From Pantoea trifolii (GTDB lineage Bacteria > Pseudomonadota > Gammaproteobacteria > Enterobacterales > Enterobacteriaceae): a stretch of DNA of 64,000 nt. The stretch covers positions 1,054,001 to 1,118,000 of the forward strand of contig NZ_JANIET010000001.1 in assembly GCF_024506435.1 (NCBI RefSeq), written 5' to 3'. Numbering within the stretch: position 1 is the stretch's first letter; each line of letters begins with the position of its first letter. The notes beneath the pieces were generated by a model that had not been told where the DNA came from, did not search any database, and saw only the letters and a program-made list of their open reading frames with translations. The position numbers were made by a program, and so were the translations under genes. Positions 1-9,867 of the stretch are shown piece by piece.

Positions 1-617
<617 letters not shown>

Positions 618-641
618 TAATTCATCAATGAGGGAAATTTA

Positions 642-974
642 ATGAGCTTTTTCATTTCTGACGCCGTAGCCGCAGCAGGCGCACCGTCTCAGGGAAGTCC
701 GTATTCTCTGGTGATCATGCTGGTGGTATTTGGTCTGATCTTCTACTTTATGATTCTGCGTCCGCAGCAGAAGCGTACTAAAGATCACAAGAAGCTGATG
801 GATTCCATCTCTAAAGGTGATGAAGTGCTGACCAGCGGTGGTTTAGTTGGCCGTGTGACCAAAGTGGCAGAAACTGGCTATGTTTCTATTGCCCTGAACG
901 ACACCACTGAAGTAGTTGTTAAACGTGATTTCGTGGCCGCCGTTCTGCCGAAAGGTACTTTGAAGGCGCTGTAA
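642..974 (+). CDS. yajC: Sec translocon accessory protein YajC
   Basis: YajC is a 110-residue inner-membrane protein that associates with SecDF in the holotranslocon. One hydrophobic segment (about residues 20-40, ending in [10 protein letters not shown]) is followed by a basic cytoplasmic tail with the family pattern [15 protein letters not shown]. The start at 642 is preceded by GAGGGAAA at good spacing. It is the first gene of yajC-secD-secF, 25 bases ahead of secD, and its size matches the E. coli protein. Confidence 0.97.
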   Translation: MSFFISDAVAAAGAPSQGSPYSLVIMLVVFGLIFYFMILRPQQKRTKDHKKLMDSISKGDEVLTSGGLVGRVTKVAETGYVSIALNDTTEVVVKRDFVAAVLPKGTLKAL

Positions 975-999
975 TTTTTTCTTCCCGAAGGGAACTGCC

Positions 1000-2847
1000 G
1001 TGTTAAACCGTTATCCTTTGTGGAAGTACATCATGCTGGTCGTCGTGATTCTCGTCGGCCTGCTCTATGCGCTTCCTAACCTTTATGGTGAGGATCCGGC
1101 CGTTCAGATCACTGGTGCGCGCGGTGGCGCCGCCAGTGAGCAAACGTTGGATCAGATCCAGACCGTATTAAAACAAGACAATATCGAGAGCAAATCCCTC
1201 GCTCTGGAAAATGGTGCCATTCTGGCCCGCTTTGCAACGCAGGATGCGCAGCTGCGCGCGCGTGATGCTATCACCACCGCGCTGGGCGAAGACTACATTG
1301 TGGCACTCAACCTTGCGCCGGCAACCCCTCGCTGGCTGAGCATGCTGGCCGCAGAACCGATGAAACTCGGTCTCGATCTGCGCGGCGGCGTTCACTTCCT
1401 GATGGAAGTGGATATGGATACGGCTCTGGGCAAACTGCAAGAGCAGAACGCCGACAGCCTGCGCAGCGACCTGCGCGACAAAAGCATTCCGTATACCACC
1501 GTTAATAAAATCGCGAACTATGGCGTAGAAGTGCGTTTCCGTGATGGCGCCAGCCGTGACGCGGCAATCAGCTACTTGTCTACTCGCCACCGCGATCTGG
1601 TGATCTCAAGCCAGGGCAGCGATGCGCTGCGTGCGGTGATGAGTGATGCGCGCCTGAGCGAAGCGCGTGAATATGCGGTGCAGCAAAACATCACCATTCT
1701 GCGTAACCGTGTGAACCAGCTCGGCGTTGCCGAACCGCTGGTGCAGCGTCAGGGTTCTGACCGTATCGTGGTGGAACTGCCGGGTATTCAGGACACCGCG
1801 CGCGCTAAAGAGATTTTGGGCGCAACTGCCACGCTGGAATTCCGTCTGGTGAACACCAGCGTAGATCCAACCGCCGCGGCCAGCGGCCGTGTGCCAGGCG
1901 ATTCGGAAGTGAAGAAAACCCGTGAAGGGCAGCCAGTGGTGCTGTACAAGCGTGTGATTCTGACCGGTGATCACATTACCGATTCCACGTCGAGCATGGA
2001 TGAGTACAACCAGCCGCAGGTGAACATTTCACTGGATGGCGCAGGCGGCAACATGATGTCGAACTTCACCAAGGACAACATCGGCAAGCCGATGGCGACC
2101 CTGTTTGTGGAGTACAAAGACAGCGGTAAGAAAGATGCCAACGGCCGTTCGATTCTGGTGAAACAGGAAGAAGTAATTAACGTGGCGAACATTCAGTCGC
2201 GCCTCGGTAACAGCTTCCGTATCACCGGCATCAACAATCCAAACGAAGCACGTCAGCTGTCGCTGCTGCTGCGCGCGGGTGCGTTGATTGCACCAATCCA
2301 GATTGTAGAAGAGCGGACTATCGGCCCAACCATGGGTCAGCAGAACATCACACAAGGCCTTGAAGCCTGCCTGTGGGGTTTGATCGCCTCCATCCTGTTC
2401 ATGGTGGTGTTCTACAAGAAGTTTGGTCTTATCGCGACCAGCGCACTGCTGTGTAACCTGGTGCTGATTGTCGGCATCATGTCACTGCTGCCGGGTGCAA
2501 CGCTCACCATGCCGGGTATTGCTGGTATCGTGTTGACGCTGGCGGTTGCGGTCGATGCTAACGTGTTGATTAACGAACGTATTAAAGAAGAGTTGCGTAA
2601 CGGACGCTCGGTACAGCAGGCGATTCATGAAGGCTATAAAGGCGCCTTCTCCAGTATCGTCGACGCCAACGTCACTACGCTGATTAAAGTCATCATTCTT
2701 TATGCGGTCGGTACCGGTTCAATTAAAGGCTTTGCGATTACTACCGCTATCGGTATCGCAACCTCAATGTTTACCGCTATCGTCGGCACCCGTGCCATCG
2801 TTAACCTGGTGTACGGCGGCAAACGCATCAACAAGCTGTCTATCTGA
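1000..2847 (+). CDS. secD: protein translocase subunit SecD
   Basis: SecD is an RND-family membrane subunit that, with SecF, uses the proton gradient to pull secreted proteins across the inner membrane after SecYEG/SecA. At 615 residues it equals the E. coli length. An N-terminal transmembrane helix ([19 protein letters not shown]), a large periplasmic domain opened by [15 protein letters not shown], and a C-terminal bundle with [17 protein letters not shown] are all present. The start codon is GTG at 1000 behind GAAGGGAA. The stop is 10 bases before the secF start, so the pair is probably cotranscribed and translationally linked. Confidence 0.98.
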   Translation: MLNRYPLWKYIMLVVVILVGLLYALPNLYGEDPAVQITGARGGAASEQTLDQIQTVLKQDNIESKSLALENGAILARFATQDAQLRARDAITTALGEDYIVALNLAPATPRWLSMLAAEPMKLGLDLRGGVHFLMEVDMDTALGKLQEQNADSLRSDLRDKSIPYTTVNKIANYGVEVRFRDGASRDAAISYLSTRHRDLVISSQGSDALRAVMSDARLSEAREYAVQQNITILRNRVNQLGVAEPLVQRQGSDRIVVELPGIQDTARAKEILGATATLEFRLVNTSVDPTAAASGRVPGDSEVKKTREGQPVVLYKRVILTGDHITDSTSSMDEYNQPQVNISLDGAGGNMMSNFTKDNIGKPMATLFVEYKDSGKKDANGRSILVKQEEVINVANIQSRLGNSFRITGINNPNEARQLSLLLRAGALIAPIQIVEERTIGPTMGQQNITQGLEACLWGLIASILFMVVFYKKFGLIATSALLCNLVLIVGIMSLLPGATLTMPGIAGIVLTLAVAVDANVLINERIKEELRNGRSVQQAIHEGYKGAFSSIVDANVTTLIKVIILYAVGTGSIKGFAITTAIGIATSMFTAIVGTRAIVNLVYGGKRINKLSI

Positions 2848-2857
2848 GGAGTGCGTT

Positions 2858-3826
2858 GTGGCACAGGAATATAGTATTGAGCAGCTAAACCACGGGCGTA
2901 AAGTCGTCGACTTTATGCGCTGGGATAAGCTGGCTTTCATCATCTCCGGTCTGCTGATTGTGGCGTCTATCGCCATCGTCGCTGTCAAAGGCTTCAACTG
3001 GGGCCTCGACTTTACCGGCGGAACGGTGATTGAGATTAACCTGGAAAAACCGGCGGATCTTGATGCGCTACGCGAAGGCTTGGTGAAAGCGGGCTTTGAA
3101 GAGCCGCTGGTGCAGAACTTTGGTAGCAGCCGCGATGTGATGGTGCGTATGCCTCCGGCAACCGGCAATGCTGGCACCGAACTGGGCAACAAAGTGCTGG
3201 CTTCCATTAGCCAGACCACGCAGCAGAACGCCACCGTTAAGCGTGTCGAGTTCGTTGGCCCAAGCGTGGGTAGCGATCTGGCGCAGGCTGGCGCAATGGC
3301 GCTGCTGTCGGCGCTGATTGCGATTCTGATCTACATCGGCTTCCGCTTTGAGTGGCGTTTGGCGCTGGGTACCGTACTGGCGCTGGCGCACGATGTGATC
3401 ATCACCTGCGGAATTCTGGCGCTATCACGGGTTGAAATTGATCTGACGATTGTCGCCTCGCTAATGTCGGTGATTGGTTACTCGCTTAACGATAAGATCG
3501 TGGTCTCTGACCGTATTCGTGAGAACTTCCGCAAAATCCGTCGCGGTTCTTCTTACGACATCACCAACGTGTCGCTGACCCAGACGCTGAGCCGTACCTT
3601 GATCACCTCCATCACTACGCTGGCGATGATCATGATCCTGTTCGTGTTTGGTGGTGCGTTGCTGAAAGGCTTCTCACTGACCATGCTGATCGGTGTCACC
3701 ATCGGTACCATTTCATCGATTTATGTCTCTTCAGCGCTGGCGTTGAAACTGGGCATGAAGCGTGAACACATGCTGGTGCAGAAAGTGGAAAAAGAGGGCG
3801 CAGATCAGCCTTCGATTCTGCCGTAA
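2858..3826 (+). CDS. secF: protein translocase subunit SecF
   Basis: SecF is the partner of SecD. I place the start at GTG 2858, giving 322 residues beginning (M)[18 protein letters not shown], which matches the E. coli N-terminus and follows a GAGGAG ribosome site. The frame stays open further upstream (to 2702), but that part lies inside secD. Family landmarks are [12 protein letters not shown] near the N-terminus and [20 protein letters not shown] in the TM4 region. A strong terminator lies 20 bases after the stop. Confidence 0.98.
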   Translation: MAQEYSIEQLNHGRKVVDFMRWDKLAFIISGLLIVASIAIVAVKGFNWGLDFTGGTVIEINLEKPADLDALREGLVKAGFEEPLVQNFGSSRDVMVRMPPATGNAGTELGNKVLASISQTTQQNATVKRVEFVGPSVGSDLAQAGAMALLSALIAILIYIGFRFEWRLALGTVLALAHDVIITCGILALSRVEIDLTIVASLMSVIGYSLNDKIVVSDRIRENFRKIRRGSSYDITNVSLTQTLSRTLITSITTLAMIMILFVFGGALLKGFSLTMLIGVTIGTISSIYVSSALALKLGMKREHMLVQKVEKEGADQPSILP

Positions 3827-3845
3827 TTCTGCGTGAAAATAGAAA

Positions 3846-3871
3846 GGGCTGCCAATGGCAGCCCTTTTTTT
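3846..3871. terminator. bidirectional intrinsic terminator between secF and yajI
   Basis: GGGCTGCC-AAT-GGCAGCCC is followed by seven T on the + strand. On the - strand the same stem is followed by TTTCTATTTT. It sits between the convergent ends of secF and yajI and probably serves both. Confidence 0.9.
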
Positions 3872-3882
3872 ATGCCTGTCGA

Positions 3883-4443
3883 TCAGGGCATGCTTTTCGC
3901 GGCTGAAGGCTCAACATCGTGCACGCGCACGTAGCCGAGTTGATCCGGGGTTAACCCGCTGAGTCGCAGCGGCACGCTAACCGAACTGCGTGGCATTAAC
4001 TCGGCGGGAACGTCGATGGTCTGGCTCAGGCTGCCCGCGGTAAGCGGTTTGCCGCTGGCCGGATCCATTTCGCCCCAAACCACGGTAGCGCGCAGCGCCG
4101 GAATCGGCTGGTCATCGGTCGAGCGGATATTCAGGTTGGCGCGACTGCCGCTGGCTTCACCCGCCACCTGCGAGAGTGACAAGCGCAGTTTACCCAGCTG
4201 CGTCTGCAGTTCCACCGGCGTATTGGCTTGCGGCAACAGCCACGCGCCCTGGTTGGATTGGCTGTTCAGCTGTCCCTGAATCTCCAGCGCCGTTGCCTGA
4301 TTGGTCAGCTTGCGCATCTGCTGATTAAGCTGACTCACTTCCTGATGCAACTCTTTGACCTGCGGTGAAACCGGCGTTGAACTGCAACCACCGAGAACCA
4401 GCAAAGAGAATGCTGCCGGAGCCCAAAACGTCCTGATCGTCAT
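3883..4443 (-). CDS. yajI: DUF3251 lipoprotein YajI
   Basis: A 186-residue predicted lipoprotein of unknown function. The signal peptide ends in LLVLGGC, so Cys20 would be acylated. A heptad-like coiled segment follows (VKELHQEVSQLNQQMRKL), then a beta-rich DUF3251-type domain with GYVRVHDV near the C-terminus. E. coli yajI also sits just upstream of nrdR. Here the gene starts 14 bases after the kbp stop on the same strand, which suggests a kbp-yajI transcript not present in E. coli. Confidence 0.85.
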   Translation of the reverse strand: MTIRTFWAPAAFSLLVLGGCSSTPVSPQVKELHQEVSQLNQQMRKLTNQATALEIQGQLNSQSNQGAWLLPQANTPVELQTQLGKLRLSLSQVAGEASGSRANLNIRSTDDQPIPALRATVVWGEMDPASGKPLTAGSLSQTIDVPAELMPRSSVSVPLRLSGLTPDQLGYVRVHDVEPSAAKSMP

Positions 4444-4457
4444 GCAATGTCCTTTCT

Positions 4458-4898
4458 TTATTCGGGAATACGTAAAACCTGGCCAGGGTAGATCTTATCA
4501 GGATGCGTCAGCATTGGCTTGTTCGCCTCGAAAATCTTGTTGTATTGATTAGCATTTCCGTAGACCTCTTTCGATACCGCACTCAAGGTATCGCCTTTTT
4601 TCACGGTGTAGAACTTCGCGGGCGTAGCGGCATCGCTGGTGGTGACCTTGTCATCGACCTTGGTGATCCCCGCGACGTTACCGGCTGCGACCAGAATCTT
4701 CTCTTTCAACTCCTGAGAGATGCCATCACCGGTCACGGTCACGGTATCGCCTTTCACATCTACCTTGACCTTATCGCTGTCGGGCAAACCGAGTTTGTTA
4801 ATGTGATCCTGCAATTTCTTGCTGGCATCGTCGCCGCCGCCACTCACGGCATCCCACAGTTTTTCTCCAGCATCTTTCACGAAATCAAACAGACCCAT
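4458..4898 (-). CDS. kbp: potassium-binding BON-LysM protein Kbp
   Basis: Kbp (formerly YgaU/LysM) is a small soluble protein that binds K+ in E. coli. The 146 residues show an N-terminal [18 protein letters not shown] helix, a BON domain (about 25-85, [15 protein letters not shown]) and a C-terminal LysM domain (about 95-145, [20 protein letters not shown]). This matches the E. coli domain order and length of about 149. There is no signal peptide. In E. coli the gene lies in a different chromosomal region, so its place beside yajI is a lineage-specific arrangement. Confidence 0.93.
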   Translation of the reverse strand: MGLFDFVKDAGEKLWDAVSGGGDDASKKLQDHINKLGLPDSDKVKVDVKGDTVTVTGDGISQELKEKILVAAGNVAGITKVDDKVTTSDAATPAKFYTVKKGDTLSAVSKEVYGNANQYNKIFEANKPMLTHPDKIYPGQVLRIPE

Positions 4899-5104
4899 AC
4901 ATCCTCCAGATTTTTATGATGTTGGCCGCCTTGCTGGCGGCTCTCTAAGCGTAGTGGTTTTTGGACGAGGTAACATGAGGGAGATGTCATGCATTTGGCT
5001 TAATGTCACAAATCGCGATTCACACATTATGTGCCACACACATACATTTTGTGCCGCGATCGCGCTACACTGTGTGGCCTATTTATCTCGCATCAGGAAG
5101 CCTC

Positions 5105-5554
5105 ATGCATTGCCCATTCTGCTCCGCTGTGGACACCAAAGTGATTGATTCTCGTCTGGTTAGTGAAGGATCGTCGGTGCGTCGCCGTCGTCAGTGTCTG
5201 GTGTGTCATGAGCGTTTTACCACCTTTGAAGTAGCGGAGCTGGTGATGCCGCGCGTGGTGAAAAGCAATGATGTGCGTGAACCCTTCAATGAAGACAAGC
5301 TCAGCAGCGGCATGATCAAGGCGCTGGAAAAACGCCCGGTGAGCGCCGATGCGGTTGAGAGCGCGGTCAATCATATTAAAACCCAGCTGCGCGCCACCGG
5401 CGAACGCGAAGTGCCAAGCGCACTGATCGGCAATCTGGTGATGGATGAGCTGAAAAAACTCGATAAAGTCGCCTACATTCGCTTTGCCTCGGTCTATCGC
5501 AGCTTCGAAGATATTCGCGATTTTGGTGAAGAGATCGCCCGCCTACAGGACTAA
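5105..5554 (+). CDS. nrdR: transcriptional repressor NrdR
   Basis: NrdR is a 149-residue zinc-ribbon/ATP-cone repressor of ribonucleotide reductase genes. The zinc ligands Cys3, Cys6, Cys31 and Cys34 (MHCPFC...CLVC) are visible, and the ATP cone covers about residues 49-139. I take ATG 5105 because the family starts MHCPFC; the open frame to 5003 adds 34 unrelated residues. ribD follows after 3 bases, as in E. coli, so nrdR heads the riboflavin-nusB gene group. Confidence 0.97.
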   Translation: MHCPFCSAVDTKVIDSRLVSEGSSVRRRRQCLVCHERFTTFEVAELVMPRVVKSNDVREPFNEDKLSSGMIKALEKRPVSADAVESAVNHIKTQLRATGEREVPSALIGNLVMDELKKLDKVAYIRFASVYRSFEDIRDFGEEIARLQD

Positions 5555-5557
5555 TCC

Positions 5558-6661
5558 ATGACTGACGAACGCTATATGGCGCGCGCGCTGGAACTGGCGC
5601 GCCGCGGACGCTTTACCACCACACCGAATCCGAATGTCGGCTGCGTGATTGTACGCGAAGGCGAGATTGTCGGCGAAGGCTGGCATCAGCGCGCCGGCGA
5701 ACCGCATGCCGAAGTGCACGCGCTGCGCATGGCGGGCGAACGTGCCGCTGGCGCAACCGCGTATGTCACGCTGGAACCTTGCAGTCATCATGGGCGCACG
5801 CCGCCGTGCTGCGATGCGCTGATTGCCGCTGGCGTGACGCGCGTAGTCGCTGCGATGCAGGATCCCAATCCGCAGGTGGCGGGACGTGGACTCTATCGTT
5901 TACAGCAGGCGGGCATCGACGTCAGTCATGGCCTGATGATGAACGAAGCGGAAGCGCTGAACCGGGGTTTTCTGAAACGCATGCGCACCGGATTCCCATG
6001 GATCCAGCTGAAACTCGGCGCATCCCTTGATGGGCGCACCGCGATGGCGAGTGGCGAAAGTCAGTGGATCACCTCCGCAGCCGCAAGGCGCGATGTGCAA
6101 CGTTTACGCGCGCAGAGTTCAGCTATTCTTAGCACCAGCGCCACCGTGTTAGCAGATAACCCATCGTTAACGGTGCGCTGGAGTGAATTGAATGAAGAGG
6201 TGCGTGAGCAGCTCGATGAAAGCCAGCTGCGCCAGCCGGTGCGCGTGGTGATTGACAGCCAACAGCGTGTCACGCCGCAACACCGTTTGATTGACCAACC
6301 GGGCGAAACCTGGCTGATGCGCAGCGAACCCGATGAACAAGCGTGGCCCGCCAGCGTGACCCAGATCGCCGTGCCACAGCGTGGCGAACAGCTGGATCTG
6401 GTGGCGATGATGATGTTGCTCGGCCAGCGGCAGATCAACAGCGTGTGGGTAGAAGCCGGTGCCGGTTTAGCGGGCGCGCTGCTGCAAGCTGGGCTGGTGG
6501 ATGAGCTGATCGTTTACATGGCGCCGAAGCTGTTAGGCAATGCTGCTCGCGGCCTGTGTACGCTGCCGGGACTGGAACAGCTGGCCGATGCGCCGGCTCT
6601 GAATTTTAGCGATGTGCGCCTGGTGGGCGAGGACCTGCGCCTGACGCTGACACCGCGTTGA
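5558..6661 (+). CDS. ribD: bifunctional riboflavin deaminase/reductase RibD
   Basis: RibD deaminates the pyrimidine made by GTP cyclohydrolase II and then reduces the ribosyl side chain, the second and third steps of riboflavin synthesis. The N-terminal deaminase domain has the zinc motifs PHAEVHAL and LEPCSHHGRTPPC. The C-terminal reductase domain includes KLGASLDGRTAMASGESQWI. The 367-residue length is the family norm. It lies between nrdR and ribE. Confidence 0.97.
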   Translation: MTDERYMARALELARRGRFTTTPNPNVGCVIVREGEIVGEGWHQRAGEPHAEVHALRMAGERAAGATAYVTLEPCSHHGRTPPCCDALIAAGVTRVVAAMQDPNPQVAGRGLYRLQQAGIDVSHGLMMNEAEALNRGFLKRMRTGFPWIQLKLGASLDGRTAMASGESQWITSAAARRDVQRLRAQSSAILSTSATVLADNPSLTVRWSELNEEVREQLDESQLRQPVRVVIDSQQRVTPQHRLIDQPGETWLMRSEPDEQAWPASVTQIAVPQRGEQLDLVAMMMLLGQRQINSVWVEAGAGLAGALLQAGLVDELIVYMAPKLLGNAARGLCTLPGLEQLADAPALNFSDVRLVGEDLRLTLTPR

Positions 6662-6751
6662 AAGCGCGCGGAAAAGCCTGAGCGCGTCGCCAAAGAGTAT
6701 GATAGAATCCGCCCCCTTCTGCGGGGCCATAAAACAACCCAAAGGATATGT

Positions 6752-7222
6752 ATGAAAGTTATCGAAGCTCCTGTTGCCACGCCTGATGCAAACATTGCCA
6801 TCGTAATTGCGCGTTTTAACAACTTCATTAATGACAGCCTGCTGGACGGCGCGATTGACGCACTTAAGCGCATCGGCCAGGTGAAAGCAGATAACATCAC
6901 CGTTGTCTGGGTTCCGGGTGCATACGAACTGCCGCTGGCAGCACGCGCACTGGCGAAAGCCGGTAAGCACGACGCCATTGTTGCGTTGGGCACCGTGATT
7001 CGTGGCGGCACCGCACATTTCGAATATGTGGCCGGTGAAGCCAGTTCGGGCATTGCGCATGTCGCGATGACCAGCGAAATCCCGGTGACCTTCGGCGTGT
7101 TGACCACTGAAAATATCGAGCAGGCGATTGAACGCGCCGGCACGAAAGCAGGGAATAAAGGTGCCGAAGCGGCCCTGACTGCACTCGAAATGATCAACGT
7201 ATTGAAAGCCATCAAAGCCTGA
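6752..7222 (+). CDS. ribE: 6,7-dimethyl-8-ribityllumazine synthase
   Basis: Lumazine synthase (ribE in E. coli usage, also ribH) condenses the RibD-derived amino-uracil with dihydroxybutanone phosphate, the step before riboflavin synthase. The 156 residues include the phosphate/active-site region [14 protein letters not shown] and [12 protein letters not shown]. An AAAGGAT ribosome site precedes ATG 6752. The 90-base gap after ribD contains a GC-rich stretch but no FMN riboswitch that I can recognise. nusB begins 19 bases downstream. Confidence 0.97.
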   Translation: MKVIEAPVATPDANIAIVIARFNNFINDSLLDGAIDALKRIGQVKADNITVVWVPGAYELPLAARALAKAGKHDAIVALGTVIRGGTAHFEYVAGEASSGIAHVAMTSEIPVTFGVLTTENIEQAIERAGTKAGNKGAEAALTALEMINVLKAIKA

Positions 7223-7241
7223 TTTTTGTAAGGGGAATTTT

Positions 7242-7661
7242 GTGAAACCTGCTGCTCGTCGTCGCGCCCGTGAGTGCGCTGTCCAGGCGCTTTACTCCTG
7301 GCAGCTGTCTAAGAACGACATTGCCGATGTGGAATACCAGTTTCTGGCGGAACAAGACGTCAAAGACGTCGATATTAGCTATTTCCGCGAATTGCTGGCC
7401 GGTGTGGCGACTAACAGCGCGTACCTGGACGGTCTGATGAAGCCTTACCTGTCGCGTCAGCTGGAAGAGCTGGGCCAGGTAGAAAAAGCCATCCTGCGTA
7501 TTTCGCTGTATGAGCTGAGCAAGCGTTCTGATGTGCCGTATAAAGTGGCCATCAACGAAGGCATTGAGTTGGCAAAAGTGTTTGGTGCTGAAGACAGCCA
7601 CAAATTCGTCAACGGTGTCCTCGACAAAGCTGCCCCGCAAATTCGACCGAATAAAAAATAG
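7242..7661 (+). CDS. nusB: transcription antitermination factor NusB
   Basis: NusB pairs with NusE (ribosomal protein S10) at boxA in rRNA antitermination. The protein is 139 residues, all-helical by composition, with [18 protein letters not shown] at the N-terminus and [15 protein letters not shown] near the C-terminus. The start is GTG 7242 behind AAGGGGAA. The ribE-nusB linkage is conserved. An intrinsic terminator separates it from thiL. Confidence 0.97.
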   Translation: MKPAARRRARECAVQALYSWQLSKNDIADVEYQFLAEQDVKDVDISYFRELLAGVATNSAYLDGLMKPYLSRQLEELGQVEKAILRISLYELSKRSDVPYKVAINEGIELAKVFGAEDSHKFVNGVLDKAAPQIRPNKK

Positions 7662-7665
7662 TCTT

Positions 7666-7689
7666 AAAGGCCGGTTTTCCGGCCTTTTT
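7666..7689 (+). terminator. intrinsic terminator after nusB
   Basis: AAAGGCCGG-TTTT-CCGGCCTTTTT lies 4 bases after the nusB stop and ends 18 bases before the thiL start. It may partly uncouple thiL from the ribDE-nusB transcript. Confidence 0.85.
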
Positions 7690-7707
7690 CTCATTGAGAC
7701 CTGACTT

Positions 7708-8685
7708 ATGTCTTGTGGTGAATTCGAACTGATCGCACGTTACTTTAACCGCGTCACCAGCTCCCGCCGCGATGTGGAGAAAGGAATTGGTGACGACTGT
7801 GCGTTACTCAACGTGCCAGAAAAACAGACACTTGCCATCAGCACCGACACGCTGGTTGCGGGCGTCCACTTCTTACGTGATATCCATCCCGCCGATCTCG
7901 GCTACAAAGCCGTCGCCGTTAACCTCAGCGATTTAGCCGCCATGGGCGCCGATCCGGCCTGGCTGACGCTGGCATTAACGCTGCCTGAAATCGATGAAGC
8001 GTGGGTAGCGGCCTTTAGCGATAGCCTGTTTGAGCTGCTGGATTATTACGATATGCAGCTGATTGGCGGCGATACCACGCGCGGACCGCTGAGCATGACG
8101 CTCGGCATTCACGGTTTAGTGCCGGTGGGAAGGGCGCTGAAACGTTCGGGCGCGAGGCCCGGCGACTGGATTTTTGTCACCGGAACCTTGGGTGACAGCG
8201 CAGCCGGTTTGTCGCTGCTGCAACATCGCCATCGCCTGAACGATCCGGCGGTGCACGAAGCGTTGATCAAACGCCATCTGCGTCCGATGCCGCGCGTGCT
8301 GCAAGGCCAGGCGCTGCGTGGATTGGCGACCTCGGCAATCGATATCTCTGATGGCCTGATTTCCGATCTCGGCCATGTGCTGACCGCCAGCCGCGTTGGT
8401 GCGCGCATCAATCTCGACGCGTTACCGCTATCAGCAGCCCTGCGCGATCACTTCGAGCCTGAATTGGTGCTGAAATGGGCGTTAAGCGGCGGCGAAGATT
8501 ATGAGCTGTGCTTTACCGTGCCGGAAGTGAACCGTGGCGCGCTCGATGTGGCGTTAGGGCATTTTGGCGTGCCTTATACCTGCATTGGGCAAATTGCACC
8601 GGAATCGGAAGGGCTGAGTTTGCTGGAGAACGGCAAGCCGCGCAGCGTGGATTTGCAAGGGTTTGATCACTTCGGTGCGAAGTGA
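7708..8685 (+). CDS. thiL: thiamine-monophosphate kinase ThiL
   Basis: ThiL phosphorylates thiamine monophosphate to the active cofactor thiamine diphosphate. At 325 residues it has the E. coli length and shows GIGDDCAL, the metal-binding [21 protein letters not shown] and [13 protein letters not shown]. It is complete (ending GFDHFGAK). In E. coli pgpA directly follows and overlaps thiL. Here the gene is followed only by a REP doublet and then yajO on the opposite strand. Confidence 0.97.
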   Translation: MSCGEFELIARYFNRVTSSRRDVEKGIGDDCALLNVPEKQTLAISTDTLVAGVHFLRDIHPADLGYKAVAVNLSDLAAMGADPAWLTLALTLPEIDEAWVAAFSDSLFELLDYYDMQLIGGDTTRGPLSMTLGIHGLVPVGRALKRSGARPGDWIFVTGTLGDSAAGLSLLQHRHRLNDPAVHEALIKRHLRPMPRVLQGQALRGLATSAIDISDGLISDLGHVLTASRVGARINLDALPLSAALRDHFEPELVLKWALSGGEDYELCFTVPEVNRGALDVALGHFGVPYTCIGQIAPESEGLSLLENGKPRSVDLQGFDHFGAK

Positions 8686-8689
8686 ATTG

Positions 8690-8791
8690 CCCTCACCCTA
8701 ACCCTCTCCCACAAGTGGGAGAGGGGACTATTAGGTAGGGACTGCACGTGCTGCTCCCTCGCCCGCTTGCGGGAGAGGGCTGGGGTGAGGG
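8690..8791. repeat. 102-bp REP doublet (REPIN/BIME-like palindromic element)
   Basis: The outer ends are inverted (CCCTCACCC at 8690-8698 and GGGTGAGGG at 8783-8791). Each half carries its own hairpin: CCCTCTCCCAC-AA-GTGGGAGAGGG at 8702-8725, and CCCTCGCCCGC-TT-GCGGGAGAGGG at 8756-8779. Two REP-type units in opposite orientation are the structure of a REPIN. It fills the space between the convergent thiL and yajO and could act as a transcript-end hairpin for both. Confidence 0.85.
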
Positions 8792-8801
8792 ATAGTCTGC
8801 C

Positions 8802-9776
8802 TTACTCAAATCCCACCACCGGATGCGGTTGATACACCGTCTCCAGTTCGGCAATTTCATTCTCACTCAACTCTACATCCACCGCTTTCACCAGCTCGGC
8901 GAATTGCTGCTCGCGCGAGGCACCAATAATCGGCGCGGTGACCGCCGGTTTATGTAATAGCCACGCCAGCGCGACCTGCGCGCGCGTCACGCCTTTATCG
9001 GCGGCAACGTTAGCCAGACGCTCGGCAATCGCCGCATCGTTCTCTTCTGTGCCGGTATACAGCTTTTCCATCACATTATCCGACACCGAACGTGCGGTGG
9101 TTTCGCCCCAAGGACGCGTGAGTTTACCGCGCGCCAGCGGGCTCCACGGCAGCACCGCGATCCCTTCGCGCTGACACAGCGGATGCATGTCATTCTCCTC
9201 CTCACGCTGAATCAGGTTGTACTGATCCTGCATGCTGACAAAGCGCGCCCAGTTATTCTGCTTCTGCAGATCCCGCGCCTGAGCAAATTGCGATGCGTGC
9301 ATTGATGATGCGCCGATATAACGCGCCTTGCCAGATTTCACTACGTCATGCAGCGCTTCCAGCGTCTCTGCAATCGGCGTGTCGTAATCCCAGCGATGGA
9401 TTTGCAGCAGATCGACGTACTCCATGCCAAGACGCGTCAGGCTGTCATCGACGGATTGCAGGATATTCTTGCGCGATAGGCCTTGTGACAGATTGCTTAG
9501 CGGGAAATAGACCTTGGTGGCGACCACAACCTGATCGCGGCGGGCAAAATCTTTCAGTGCGCGGCCCACGATCTCTTCACTGCTGCCATCGGAATAGCTG
9601 TTAGCGGTATCGAAGAAGTTGATGCCGGCTTCCAGCGCCTGCTTAATTAACGGTCGGCTGCTCTCTTCGGGCAGCGTCCATGCGTGGTTTCCGCGCGTGG
9701 GATCGCCGTAAGTCATGCAGCCTAAACAGAGACGCGAAACCTGTAAGTCGGTCTGGCCTAAGGGAATGGTTTTCAT
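8802..9776 (-). CDS. yajO: aldo/keto reductase YajO
   Basis: A 324-residue NADPH-dependent aldo/keto reductase, close to E. coli YajO, which has been linked to thiamine (HET-P) metabolism and reduces aldehydes. The catalytic tetrad is recognisable: Asp in FFDTANSYSDG (with the following Tyr), Lys in VVVATKVYFP, and His in LLQIHRWDYDTP. The nucleotide-binding end is APIIGASREQQ. It lies between thiL and dxs as in E. coli. The actual substrate cannot be told from sequence. Confidence 0.93.
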   Translation of the reverse strand: MKTIPLGQTDLQVSRLCLGCMTYGDPTRGNHAWTLPEESSRPLIKQALEAGINFFDTANSYSDGSSEEIVGRALKDFARRDQVVVATKVYFPLSNLSQGLSRKNILQSVDDSLTRLGMEYVDLLQIHRWDYDTPIAETLEALHDVVKSGKARYIGASSMHASQFAQARDLQKQNNWARFVSMQDQYNLIQREEENDMHPLCQREGIAVLPWSPLARGKLTRPWGETTARSVSDNVMEKLYTGTEENDAAIAERLANVAADKGVTRAQVALAWLLHKPAVTAPIIGASREQQFAELVKAVDVELSENEIAELETVYQPHPVVGFE

Positions 9777-9832
9777 GTATTTGGGCTCCTGCTCTTATGC
9801 TTGAGGGAAATCGTTCCCTAAGCATAGCAGCA

Positions 9833-9860
9833 GGCTCGCTCACCGGGCGGTGAGCGAGCC
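9833..9860. other. perfect 12-bp hairpin downstream of dxs
   Basis: GGCTCGCTCACC-GGGC-GGTGAGCGAGCC lies 7 bases beyond the dxs stop on the - strand. It lacks a T-run on that strand, so it is more likely an mRNA 3'-end stabiliser or weak terminator than a standard intrinsic terminator. Confidence 0.6.
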
Positions 9861-9867
9861 GGGCAGA

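Noticed and set aside
6662..6751. Possible FMN riboswitch before ribE
   Set aside because: The gap is only 90 bases and lacks the conserved FMN-aptamer segments; in E. coli the riboswitch is on ribB.
6514..7215. Long open frame on the - strand (233 codons) across ribD/ribE
   Set aside because: It is antisense to two well-supported genes, has no family resemblance, and the composition fits a shadow frame of high-G+C coding sequence.
9780..9830. Imperfect palindrome (TTATGCTTGAGGGAA / TTCCCTAAGCATA) between yajO and dxs
   Set aside because: It could be an operator for yajO, but without a known regulator or repeated site there is not enough to call it.
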